Shown here: piece after piece, positions 50,001 to 59,645 of the stretch | How the letters are laid out: each line of letters starts with the position of its first letter | Position numbering within the stretch: the first letter of the stretch is position 1 | From: Diplonema japonicum | Taxonomy: Eukaryota; Euglenozoa; Diplonemea; Diplonemida; Diplonemidae | DNA: 64,000 nt | Direction: 5' to 3' | Assembly (NCBI GenBank): GCA_964019335.1 | Contig: OZ025648.1 | Location: 496,001 to 560,000, forward strand | Translations under genes and position numbers: made by a program | The notes under the pieces: generated by a model | Database searches by the model: none | Told to the model about the DNA's origin: nothing | The model's input: only the letters and a program-made list of their open reading frames with translations

Positions 50001-51938
50001 GTAGCAGATGTGGAGGTCTTTTGCTGTGGTCTTCGATGCATAGACAGCGCCCATAGCGTGCTGCACGCCGCTGACAGGTGTCGTGATAGGGGCAACATCG
50101 TCAAAGGGGTGGAACACGGTGGTGAGGTACCGATCTAGGAAGGAAGAACCTGGGGTGTTCTCAAAGGACGCAGTGCATGGTGGTCTGGAGAGGCCGGAAG
50201 CACCATCGACAGGGCACATGACACGCATGCCCTGCACGGGGCGGATGACTTCATCAGTCAGCACTTCGCATGGCGCATTAGCAGGGACTATCCTCATCAC
50301 ATCCATGCCAGGGTATAGATCGCTGTCGACGGAATTCACAACAACACCCACGTCAGCACCTTCGACAAGCCCCTCCACCTCGAAGGTCAGACTGGGTGGT
50401 GTGGTCACTGTGATTGCTGTGTCCAGCATCACCCAGTTCCTCGTGCCTTCTCTGAAGCACACGTAAACAGCGCCATCCGCAGGTAACATTAGGTTTATGT
50501 AATAAGCTTCCTCAAGGCTCTTCGAACGCACCTTTGAATTGTGCCAGCAGCCCTTTCCAGCAGGCACGACCTTGATTACAGCGTCGCCGACCCCCCCAGT
50601 CGTGCGGTTCACTAAAAGTGGCCCGTACGTCCCGCCTCTCCTGTCTGCAAGGCTCCACACGGGTTTTTGTATTGCGCTGTGCAGTGGCGCATCTTTCACA
50701 GGGATGACCCTCCACCCTGTCTTGTCACCTGCCTTTTTGTAGCACATCGTGGCAGTGGCAGGGAGTGCCTTGAACAGTCCGGCGACGCTTCCCGCTTCTC
50801 CGCTCGTGAGATTGTTTCCACCATACGACGTAGAAGGCGACCCGTCGTCGCCCCAGAACAGGCTGCTCCCTGTGAACCAGCATCCGTTATCCACGAAATC
50901 GGTTTGCAGCACATGCTTAAAGGTGTCTTGTTGTGCGAGACCCGCACCAGTGAAGGTGACCTCACCCCATGAAGGAACGAGGTCGCCCGTCGGGGTGTAC
51001 GCCACGTCCTCCTCAACGATGACGATGGTGCCTATCTTACGCCGGAGTGGGGTTGGGAAGGTGGCATTCTCCAGCAACGGGAGCAACATCTGCCTGCTGT
51101 GCAGCAGCGACACGCAGACATCAAATGGACCAGTGGCGTTGGGCAAGGTCACGTATGCCACACCATGGTACGTGGTTCCAGAGGGAATAGAAATGTGTGG
51201 ATTGGTAGTAGTGGTTCCCATAAGGCCGATCGAGGAAGCGGTGGTCCATGATCCATTGCTTTGAAGGGTGGTGTGGCCTTGGTAAGGAGTTGTGGTTAAG
51301 TTCCCGGGCTCCGCAGTGCACGGGGTCCCAACAGGGACGAGTGTTGTGGTGTCGGAAAGGCTCCTGCCGTCCGAGGTGAACACAACACCGCTCTCTTTAG
51401 ACTCAAAGAAAAGCGGGAGATGTTGGCTCCGTGTAGGCCCCGTAACGCTGAGCATCACTGCCGCAGGGAGGGACTGGAACAACAAATCGGATCGGGTTCT
51501 TGTGTACAGCCCAGGAAAGGGCAGGGCATAAGCGACCTCTGTCGAAGTATGTTTCACACAGAAATGGAAGGGCTGCCCGGCTACAGGTGCGGAAAAGGTG
51601 AAGTAGACCTTTTCTGTGAGCAAGTGCCCGTAAGAAAAGTTGCAGTTTTCATAATAAATAACGCCTTCGCACGCCACGCTCCCGGCTCGCTTCACAAGTT
51701 TTATGCAAACGGTTGTCCCTGCATCTGCCTTGAACCTCTTCACGGATTCTCCTCCCAGAATAGATCGCACTTCAGCCCGTACATCTTGCCCTTCATTGAA
51801 CTCCTTTGGTTCCACTTCCACTTCGTATCCGTCATGCCATAGCAGCGTCTCTGACACTACAATAGTTTCCGTGACCGTTGCTGTCCCTTCACTAGGGAAT
51901 ACTTGTGTACATAGTAGAATGGGTAAGAAGAGTTTCAT
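41043..51938 (-). CDS. Giant predicted secreted/surface repeat protein (3,603 residues)
   Basis: Exon 1 at 51938-42687 (3,084 codons) and exon 2 at 42602-41043 (519 codons plus TAA). The intron is 84 nt, GTATGC to TTCAG. It starts with a signal peptide (MKLFLPILLCTQVFPSEG). Residues 1-1,150 hold about nine related units of 100-150 residues, each closing on a strand like VYVCFREGTRNWVM, ATMCYKKAGDKTGW or YYLCVAVNTSVVEW (about 128, 275, 399, 495, 650, 760, 878, 990, 1113). A second family of units closes on a CxxC strand: LCKACEIQLC (2040), PCQKCRMKFSLC (2355), PCSKCTMWVYY (2500), ACSKCSFVFG (2622), LCPKCIIGG (2845). It carries many N-glycosylation sequons. After a Thr/Pro-rich stalk the chain ends in a short hydrophobic stretch (YSIIITFVVFLCL) with no tail, so a GPI anchor or terminal helix is likely. 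No known family is recognised. Confidence 0.8.
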
Positions 51939-52502
51939 TGCATTTATATGAACCCAGGTGGGTTTTTTTTTCTTTTTTTTTTTTGGAATGGAATGACAAT
52001 ATAAAAAAAAAAAAAATCCAGACAAAATAAAAATAGAAAAGAGAGAAAAAAAAAAAGAAAAAAAAAGGCAAGAGAGAAATTCAGGGAGAGAAAAAAAGGG
52101 GGGGGCGCGGGGGGCAAAGGAAAGGAGAGAGAAAAAAAGTTTTGGTGAACTTCGTGATTTTTTTTTCTCCATACAAATAACTTATTTCCTTTTTTTATTG
52201 CTTTTTTTATTTCTTTTCTTTCTGTACCCTCTTTTTTTCCTCTTTTTTGCCTACTCTTCCCTCCTTCATTTTTCTTTTTTTTCCATATTCCCCCCCCCCC
52301 CCCCAGATACAAAGTAAGAAGAAAGGGGGAGGGGGGGAAACAAGGGGGGGAAGAGAAAAAAAAAGAAGCATCGAAGGAAGAAATAATCACACCAGCGAAT
52401 AAGAAAGAGATACATGGAAGATAAATAAGAAAAAAAATAGGGGCGTGAAGTGATAGCAATGACCCTTCAAAAAAAAAAAAAAAGAAATTCGAAAAGGAAA
52501 GA
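51939..52502. other. Homopolymer leader region of the giant gene
   Basis: Upstream (5') of the giant gene. Contains a C16 run at about 52290-52305 and pyrimidine/purine blocks. No gene is seen. Confidence 0.7.
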
Positions 52503-52726
52503 TCAACACTTACTCATTCTCATTTTCTGAAAGTGGTTGGGAAGGGTGGCAATAGCCACGCAGAAGAAGACAGGGCTCAAAGCAGGGTGGGACCCCACCT
52601 CGTGCGCCTGTATTTGCACCACCACCCCCCCTCCCCATGGATCCTTTTTTTTCTTCTCTTCACGGGTGTAAAGAATAGCATGGCGAAAGGCAAGGAGACT
52701 CTACAGTCACCCCTTTCTATAGACAT
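52503..52726 (-). CDS. Small spliced protein, 55 residues
   Basis: Exon 1 at 52726-52664 (21 codons, MSIERGDCRVSLPFAMLFFT then P) and exon 2 at 52607-52503 (34 codons plus TGA, AHEVGSHPALSPVFFCVAIA then TLPNHFQKMRMSKC). The intron is 56 nt, GTGAAG to AATACAG. Both exons are whole codons and the ATG follows an A-run, as in neighbouring genes. If unspliced, a 49-residue frame ends at 52577 instead. The middle is hydrophobic (VFFCVAIATL). The last residue is Cys. No family is recognised. Confidence 0.45.
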
Positions 52727-53665
52727 TTTTTTTTTATGCATTTTTTCTTTTCTTTTTTCCCTTTACGCTCACAGCCTAGTCCTCAGATTCCGGTTTTCAA
52801 AAAAAAAAAAAAAAAAAAAGGAGGGCGGAGGGGACAGAAGGAGAGAATTGCAGAGATTGTGTTTTCAGGTTTCTTTTCTTAAGTTGCCGATGCCTATGCC
52901 TCCCTTCAAGGAAGGAAAGGAGACAGGGCTGGCTAAACTGGGAGAGGCTAAAAAAAAAAAAAAATGAGAAAAAAAAATTTGAAAGGGGGAAAATAAAAAT
53001 AAACATTGAAGAGAAAAATATGGGGTCTTGAACTTGACTGCCAAATATCTCTTCGTGTAGGAGGGGGGGGGGGGGGGGGGGGGAGAGAGAGAGAGAGTAA
53101 ATATTGTTTGTTTTTTTTTTTGGGAGGGGGTTTTTAAAACTCTCAGTTGTGTTTCCTGTTTTGTATTTGCTTTTTTCTTTTTGATATTTCTCGCTCCTTT
53201 TTTTTTGTTCTGCTTCTTCTTTGAGATACATATCTTTCTATCACTTTTCCGCACAGCCTATGCGGAAAATAAAAAAGGGGGTGGGGGGAAAATAAAAAAT
53301 CTGTAGATGCTACATTTTATCCCGTTTCCATAAATGGAGCTATTTTTGTTTCCCGTCAGACGAAGAGGGGGGGGGGGGGGGGGGTGTTTTTATATGAAAG
53401 AAAATTCGGACATTTTGTTATAAAGCCAGAGGGCGCAGGGGTAAGAGAGGATAATAATAAAAAAAAAATTGTCTTTAAAGGGAACCTGCAGCGTGTGGCA
53501 GGATCGCCTGAATGAAAAGCTCATTCGTACAATCGCCGCGCAAAGAGGGGGAAAAAAAAATAAAGGCAGGGGAGGGAAGGAGGAGGGGGTGCAAAAAAAA
53601 AAAGAAAGTCCTTTCTGAGCCGAAGGACAGCAGGAAAAAAAAAAAGAAAAAAAATAGAAGGTTAT
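52727..53665. other. Intergenic region
   Basis: Homopolymers (G18 at about 53067-53084, followed by (GA)n; G16 at about 53366-53382). A patch at about 53483-53545 (CCTGCAGCGTGTGGCAGG...) has a hairpin-like TGAATG...CATTCG segment but no frame. No gene is called. Confidence 0.6.
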
Positions 53666-53834
53666 TTATTTATTAAGGGTAATTCACTTAATACCCCCCC
53701 AAAAAAAAACCCGATGGGAAGTAGCGTGCATGCGAAGAGCGGGCATTGAGCCAGAAGGCCACATTTAGTCAGTTGCAGTGTGAATTTTCAACTTTTCTTA
53801 AGGGGGTACCAAGTGAATTACCCCTTATTTATTA
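53666..53834. mobile_element. Miniature element with 10-bp target-site duplication
   Basis: GGGTAATTCACTT at 53677 is repeated in reverse as AAGTGAATTACCC at 53811-53823. Continuing inward, ATACCCCC and GGGGGTACC also pair. TTATTTATTA lies at both outer edges (53666-53675 and 53825-53834), a 10-bp direct duplication. The 9-11 bp size is what Mutator-like elements make. It has no coding capacity. Caution: the duplicated flank is AT-simple. Confidence 0.6.
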
Positions 53835-53897
53835 CTACCCTCCCCCATTCTTCCCATAATTTTCTCTCTCTGCATATATACAAACTGGAGAAGCGCT

Positions 53898-53936
<39 letters not shown>

Positions 53937-53987
53937 GGGGAGTTTTTTTTTTTTTTGTTCAAAAAAAAAAAAAAAAAGCTTTCTCTC

Positions 53988-54719
53988 TCACATAATGAGA
54001 CAATCACCACCGCAGCCTTTCGTCTGTAAAAAGGATTTTTTTTTTAAAAAAACTTTTTTAATTACCTTCGCAGGCTGTACGTTATCGCGTCCATGACCGA
54101 GCCCTCGCTGATGTGGGATTTCTCTCCGGGTGCTTTGACGTCTCACGGGCTGCTGCCGTTGTGCGTTATCGATTTCCATCTGTTGAAGTGTCATCGCAAG
54201 CTGTGCATCAGTGGCGGGCGTGTCCTCCATAGGAGGAGGGGGAGGGGGGGGCTGATGCACCACAGGAGGAGGCTGATGCACTGGTGGAGGCGGCTGGTGG
54301 TGAATCACAGCATGCTGCGCAGGATGCATCAACTGCGGTGGTGCAACAGGCTGCAACACAGGTTGCTGCTGCGGTACCTGCTGGTAGATAACCGTCGCCT
54401 GCGGCTGAGGAGATGCTTGCACAGGGTTGCCATAACCATCAATATGCTGCACGTAGACCTGATGCTGGACAGGCTGCGGTGCAGGCACCTGCTGTATCAC
54501 TATAGGTTGTGGTTGTGGCTGAGGCTGTGGCTGGTGCACAGGGGGGCTCACACTATATGCCCCGCCTCTAGAAGAATCCATTCCTCCGTACCCCCCCGAC
54601 CGCAGTGCTGGGCTGCTCCCCGCACTGCGCAGCGTTGCCGTCTGAAAGTTCCGCATGGACCTCCTCTGCTCCTGGTCCTGCAGCTTCCTCGCTATCTCTT
54701 CATCGTGCACTGTAGTCAT
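53988..54719 (-). CDS. Pro/Gln-rich protein with CaaX end, two exons
   Basis: Exon 1 at 54719-54066 (218 codons) and exon 2 at 54023-53988 (11 codons plus TGA) give 229 residues. The 42-nt intron (GTAATT to TTACAG) is a multiple of three without a stop, so a retained form of 243 residues is also readable. The N-terminal helix HDEEIARKLQDQEQRR and a later helix TDAQLAMTLQQMEIDNAQR both resemble ubiquitin-interacting (MIU/UIM-like) helices. Between them is a long His/Pro/Gln-rich linker (QPQPQPQPQP; HQPPPPVHQPPP). The end TKGCGGDCLIM has a CLIM CaaX box, expected to be farnesylated. A membrane-tethered ubiquitin or scaffold adaptor is possible; that is inference. Confidence 0.7.
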   Translation of the reverse strand: MTTVHDEEIARKLQDQEQRRSMRNFQTATLRSAGSSPALRSGGYGGMDSSRGGAYSVSPPVHQPQPQPQPQPIVIQQVPAPQPVQHQVYVQHIDGYGNPVQASPQPQATVIYQQVPQQQPVLQPVAPPQLMHPAQHAVIHHQPPPPVHQPPPVVHQPPPPPPPMEDTPATDAQLAMTLQQMEIDNAQRQQPVRRQSTRREIPHQRGLGHGRDNVQPAKVIKKVFLKKKSFLQTKGCGGDCLIM

Positions 54720-55799
54720 GGCTTGACACCCCCCCTTTTGTTTTGTTTTTGCCTTTTTTTTTTTATGATTTGGGCGAGGAATTTAATATAAAAAAAAAAA
54801 CACGAAAAAAACCTTGGTGTATTCTGTTTTTTTTTTCTTTTCCCCCTTTGTCCTTTTTTTTATGCGGGAAAAAAAGGGGAGGGGTAAGGTAAGGGGGAGG
54901 GGGTAAGGTAAGGGGGAGGGGGTAATAAAACAAGTAAAGTGGCACAGGAATAAGTATAAAAAAATGTTTAAAGATAATGGGGGGGGATAGAATGGGCATT
55001 CAGGGGGCTAGATATAAATGAAATGTAAATGTTTCATTTCCCTTTCCGTCCTCCCCCCCTCCCCCTCGGATGTGAAACTTGATTGTAACAGTTTTGGCAG
55101 GGAAGGAGCACTGACACACGGCGCTGAGGTCCTCTAACATGGCTAGATTGAGCGAAGCATTTTTCTTCTTCTTTTCTTCTTCTTTTTTTTTCATTTCTCC
55201 AGGGGGGGGAGAATAAAGAAAGAGAGAGGGAAGAAAAAAAGCATGGGACGGCTCCATGCATGAATGAGCCCAAAGACAAACCAGAATCCTTAGAAGAAAA
55301 AATGGGAGAAAAAGAAGGGGGGGGGGGGGGACTGTTTGTTTGCTAACGGATTAAACAACAAAAACAGGCTGGTGACACAGTGTACAAAAGAAAATCAATT
55401 ACGCTGGTCCTGCCCCGGGAAAGAAACTCTTGCTGGGGTGCGTTGCGGTGAAGAGGAGGCAGCCCTTTTTCGGAGTTGCGGGTTTGCTGGGGGGATATTT
55501 TTGAAATTACAAAAAAAAAAAAAAAAAAAAAAAAAAGAGAGATAGGGAAAAAAGAGAGGCCAGGTGAAAAGGTATTTAAAAAGTCAATATACCAATTTCA
55601 ATTATTATTTTTTTTTGACCAATCATTATTAACTATGAACCATGCGAGAACATTAAAAAAAAAAAAGAGATGAGATAAAGGAGGTTCCTGTTTTGGAACG
55701 TCCCCCTTGTCTCTACTTATCTAAAAAAAAAAAAACCCACTACACACACGGAGGAGCAAGGCCTCACAACACAAAGAAAAAAAAAATATGATGTTATCA
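54720..55799. other. Intergenic region with a short tandem repeat and a weak ORF
   Basis: At about 54885-54925 a unit GTAAGGTAAGGGGGAGGG repeats about twice. A minus-strand frame at about 55139-55003 (MLEDLSAVCQCSFPAKTVTI to FHLYLAP, 46 residues) and a longer Lys-rich form from 55193 have exon-like composition but no splice support. A G12 run is at about 55318-55331. Confidence 0.4.
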
Positions 55800-56579
55800 T
55801 CAGGATACCGTTTTGACACTAATATACTCCTTGTATTCGATGGTGTCGAAAACAGAGAGGGAAAAAACGGAAATCGACCGTATTTCGAACGAAAACGTGT
55901 CCTTGTCCTTGGGCGTGTGCGTGACAAGCGGCGGGTTGGCGAAGGTGGGGCAGGCCGCCGTGGTACCACCCTGCAGGTTAGGCGCTATATAGAGCGCATT
56001 AACTGTGGGCGAGGAGTCTACAGGACCGCCAAAGTATATCGCTCCAGACGAGGCCACGTGGATGTAAGAATTGTTCTCGCCTGCCGAGAGGTAGGAGTGT
56101 AGCTGGTTCGTCTCACGGCATATATTAAACAGAAATGTCTCACCCGAGCCATAGAAGGAATCTGTCTTTTTGTAGCCATCTGTCGTAAAAGCACCAAATA
56201 TATTGTCGGCAGAGTCTCGTACAACTAGGATAGACTCCTTCACCTTTTCTACAGTTTTGAAAAACACCTTTGGGGAAAACCCGTTTCTTGCACTGTTGTA
56301 GACCTCCTCCCATGAGCTTCTTTTGAACCTTGGAGGCAGTGCCGCAGACACTCTTTTGCAGTCTTCTTCACATATTGTCTTTTCTGCGTCCACGCCCTTC
56401 ACCATATTCATTCTGTCGAAGTCGTTCACCTCTACGAGTTTCAGCCGCTCGCCTTCTTCCTTGCAAACCTCGATCAGCTGGAACTCATCTTCTTTCTCAG
56501 CACCCCGCTTCGGTGGCCGTGTCTTGGCCTCGTCGTCTTGCGTGCATAAACATGAAAAATCCGCTACCAGCGACACCAT
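55800..56579 (-). CDS. TLDc-domain protein
   Basis: 259 residues, single exon. From about residue 80 it follows the TLDc domain: LPPRFKRSSWEEVYNSARNG (the LP.rf....W..lys...dG opening), then SILVVRDSADNIFGAFTTDG, FYGSGETFLFNI, IHVASSGAIYFGG and the closing DTFSFEIRSISVF. The first 80 residues are charged and contain DEFQLIEVCKEEGERLKLVE. TLDc proteins (TBC1D24, OXR1, NCOA7, MEAK7) bind the V-ATPase and protect against oxidative stress; which subgroup this is cannot be told. There is no TBC or LysM domain. The last 20 residues after the domain are hydrophobic-polar and unusual, and could reflect read-through of an intron. Confidence 0.85.
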   Translation of the reverse strand: MVSLVADFSCLCTQDDEAKTRPPKRGAEKEDEFQLIEVCKEEGERLKLVEVNDFDRMNMVKGVDAEKTICEEDCKRVSAALPPRFKRSSWEEVYNSARNGFSPKVFFKTVEKVKESILVVRDSADNIFGAFTTDGYKKTDSFYGSGETFLFNICRETNQLHSYLSAGENNSYIHVASSGAIYFGGPVDSSPTVNALYIAPNLQGGTTAACPTFANPPLVTHTPKDKDTFSFEIRSISVFSLSVFDTIEYKEYISVKTVS

Positions 56580-56788
56580 TTTATATTTTCCTTTTTTTTT
56601 TTTTTTTTTCTTGATAACATTTTTTTTTTTTTAGTAGAAAAACGGATGGAGGGGGGAAAAAAAAAGGTTTTTTTTTATTATGAGTTTAAAGGAGCTCTTT
56701 ATGAGACGCCCCCTTTAAATAAATAAAAAAAAGAATAATTATTTATGACTATATGTCTTTGTTGTTCGCAAGAGCAAAAAAAAAAAAA

Positions 56789-56840
<52 letters not shown>

Positions 56841-57240
56841 CGGTACAAGTTGCATATAGTTATAAAATCATTTTTTTTCTTTTGAAAGATAAATATTTGT
56901 ATAAAAGAGGCGGCGGCAGATTTTTTTTTTGTTCGTGCATCTACTTTTTTTCGTTTAAAAAAAAAGGGGGGGTTTTCTGTTTGAACTGTCTACATCATCA
57001 GGGACCCGCTTTTCAAGGGCACCCGATGCAAGGGGTGGGGTGGGGGGGGGAGAAAAAAAGAAGTTGGTTTTAGTTATTGCGTTTTTGTGCACAGCCAAAA
57101 GAAAAGAAAAAGATGGAAATATATAAAAAGGCGGAAGGCGGCAAAAGAAAAGAAAGAAGAAAAAAAAAATGCCCAGGCTCTAAAACAAGACAGTGGTCTG
57201 GAGGCAGAAGAAATCACGATGTTGATGGAGGGCCAAGAAG

Positions 57241-57271
<31 letters not shown>

Positions 57272-57923
57272 GAATAGAAAGGAGTCAAAGTGCTAAACAT
57301 AACACACGAGCACCATGCATTTTTTGTTTTTGTTTTTTTTTTTGTTTTATCACAGCCTGCAACATGGGCGGGAAAAAAAAGGGGGGGGAAGAAAAAAAGA
57401 AAATAACGCGTGTGTACTGAACCAAAGCAGAAAGGAACTAAAAAAGCCGGAAGGGAAATGAAAGGGAAAACAGGGGATAGGGGAGATAATCGTTGCCTCT
57501 CTTTCCAAAGAGAAGAATAGAATTTTTTTTTTTTTTATTTAGGTATAATAAATTGTCGCAGTTATGCAGGGCAAACCAAGAAATTGCTCTCCTCGAGTAC
57601 CCATTATTAAATGTTTTCGTGGTACTTCTTTTTTTTTTTTTTCTGGGTGAGTTGCAAAGAAAGGAAGAAGAAACAGGGGAAAGAAAGGAGTTACTTTTTT
57701 TTTAGGGACAAGATTTTTAACACAACTAATAGGCTGGCCAACTATACGTCTCGCGGCAGGGAGGTATTTTATCTAGATACACCCCTCGCTCGGGAGGTGT
57801 TGTCACCGCCTGGGGTTTTTCAATATTTCTCCCTTTTTTTTTTTCTTTTTTTTTTTTTTTCCTCTCCTCTCATCTGTTTTTACCGTGGCATCATCTCCCG
57901 TCATTAAAAAAAAAAAAAAAGCT
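56580..57923. other. Intergenic region with dispersed repeat copy 2
   Basis: Copy 2 of the short repeat at 5148 lies at about 56756-56866, with a 45-base T-run between its two halves. Other homopolymers follow, including A-runs at 57240-57270. Short patches of ordinary composition (about 57541-57620 and 57715-57820) have no supported frame. Confidence 0.5.
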
Positions 57924-58127
57924 TCATATCTCTAAAGATCGACTAACTTTGTTTGCAATGTCAAACAAACGATATGAAATATAAGAGGAGGCCAGTGTTG
58001 GCGGCGCTCTGCACAAAAACTGTCTGTGCGCAAAATTCGGCGCTCGCTGCCCCTGAGCATCTGCAATACGTTCTTCCACTCGGGCGCTACCAGTGACCGA
58101 CGAGGAGGTCAACAGCGAACAACACAT
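57924..58127 (-). CDS. Possible small gene, 67 residues
   Basis: Minus-strand frame from ATG at 58127 (MCCSLLTSSSVTGSARVEER to NKVSRSLEI). The ATG comes immediately after an acceptor-like ACATCAG. Composition is exon-like compared with both flanks. The start MCC could be palmitoylated. No homologue is recognised and no introns are needed. Confidence 0.4.
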   Translation of the reverse strand: MCCSLLTSSSVTGSARVEERIADAQGQRAPNFAHRQFLCRAPPTLASSYISYRLFDIANKVSRSLEI

Positions 58128-58629
58128 CTGATGTACTTCTTTATATTCCTTGTTCTCCCCACCTCCTTAAACACTGATAACAAATATGAACAGATATGAA
58201 AAAAAAAGGGGGGTGGGTGAAACGGGCCATCTAAGTTCATTCTCCGTCATTGTTGGAAAATAGCAAATTTAATTCTTTTTTTCTTTCTTTCTTTCGCACG
58301 TGGGTTGTTCTACGCAAATGACGTAATCAAAATTGGTAAAAAGGAGCGCCCTTAGAATTTATCTATTACCGAAACAATGAGAGGGGGGTGATGAACTCAG
58401 ATGGCTTCCGTTCAAAAATAATACGCAAGAAGAAGAAAGAAAAAAAAAAGAAGAAGAGATTATGTGGGCGTAATAATTCCATTTATTCCATGGAATATTT
58501 AGAATAAAAAAAATAAAAATAAAATAAAAAGGACGGGCAGATGAACAAGACGGAAAATTCTTTCTTTCCTTCTTCAATAAAAAAAAAAAAAAAAAAAAAA
58601 AAAAAGAGAGACATTTAAAAAAAAATCGC
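58128..58629. other. Intergenic homopolymer region
   Basis: Mostly A/T-rich. An A-run of about 27 lies at 58579-58605, close to the 3' end of the RING gene. No gene is seen. Confidence 0.7.
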
Positions 58630-59301
58630 TCAAACTTCCTCCTCCGGCACAACATTGATACCTACATCATTTTGCCGACATGCATCGGTCTCACCCAAAC
58701 GGATTTTATTCACGAAACTTTGGATGGGGTTCTTACAAACGGGGCAATCAGGGGGCATATCCTCCTGATGGGGGAAGAGATGCAAACACGGGTAAGCCAG
58801 AGTGTGCACAGCCCCCAAGGAAGAATCAAGAGGAGGCTTGATGGAAGAGTGCGCAACACAACTCACAGCAAAACCCCTACATATAGGACACCGCGAGTCC
58901 GTGGCTAGGTACCGGGAGCAGTAGACACAGAGGGAGTGCCCGCATTTTATCAAAATAGCCCCCGGTTTACGTGCGGGGGTTGAGGGCCGGTACTTGCTTG
59001 GGAAATCGATTTTATCCAAGCAAATAGGGCATTCTAACCCCTGGTTTTCTGATTCTTGTGGGTCGGCCCACTCGTCCTCACGTACGTCGGGTATACTCGG
59101 CAGTTCGGACTCTGCAAGTCCTATTTTCCCTCCAGATGTTTCGTCGCCCCCATATGGTTCCCGCCCTTCCCCACCAGCTGCCTGCCCGGGCACAAGGTGC
59201 TCTATCAGCTTCCGAATACCAAGCACCATCAGTATGATCAAAACAAGCACCAGCGAGATCATGAATACCACATCAGTGGTCACATCGTCGACGGTCGTCA
59301 T
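58630..59301 (-). CDS. Membrane-anchored RING-finger protein
   Basis: 223 residues from MTTVDDVTTDVVFM at 59301; the upstream frame is low-complexity. A single membrane helix (VVFMISLVLVLIILMVLGI, residues 11-29) is followed by an acidic linker and a C3HC4 RING at about 90-145. The ligands are CPIC, then after a long first loop CGHSLCVYC, then CPIC. A further CPVC pair comes later (PPDCPVCKNPI, about 187). This is the layout of a small tail-facing E3 ubiquitin ligase on an organelle membrane. The loop between the first and second ligand pairs is longer than usual (IDFPSKYRPSTPARKPGAIL). The tail is acidic (VVPEEEV). Confidence 0.85.
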   Translation of the reverse strand: MTTVDDVTTDVVFMISLVLVLIILMVLGIRKLIEHLVPGQAAGGEGREPYGGDETSGGKIGLAESELPSIPDVREDEWADPQESENQGLECPICLDKIDFPSKYRPSTPARKPGAILIKCGHSLCVYCSRYLATDSRCPICRGFAVSCVAHSSIKPPLDSSLGAVHTLAYPCLHLFPHQEDMPPDCPVCKNPIQSFVNKIRLGETDACRQNDVGINVVPEEEV

Positions 59302-59344
59302 TCTCTTTTTTTTTCTTTTTTTTTCCCCCGCTCCCCCGCCCCTC

Positions 59345-59386
<42 letters not shown>

Positions 59387-59645
59387 CAAATGCTGTCAAT
59401 AAAAAAAGAAACACTTTTTTTTTTAAAAAAAGATTCTCCACTGGTTGGGGCCGGGAGGGGCATGTTTATAAAACGTGGAAAAAAAAATAAAAAAACAAGA
59501 GGTAATACTCAAAAACCTATCAGGGAATGAGGGGGGGGGGGGGGGGGGGGGTGGCAGTTCAAAAGAAGAAAAAAAAGGGAGGGGTAAAAAAAAAACCCCC
59601 CATTCTGTATTTTTTAAAAAAATTATTTTATACCCTCCCTTCCTC

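Noticed and set aside
51939-52172. N-terminal extension of the giant protein
   Set aside because: The upstream frame is low-complexity; the signal peptide begins at 51938.
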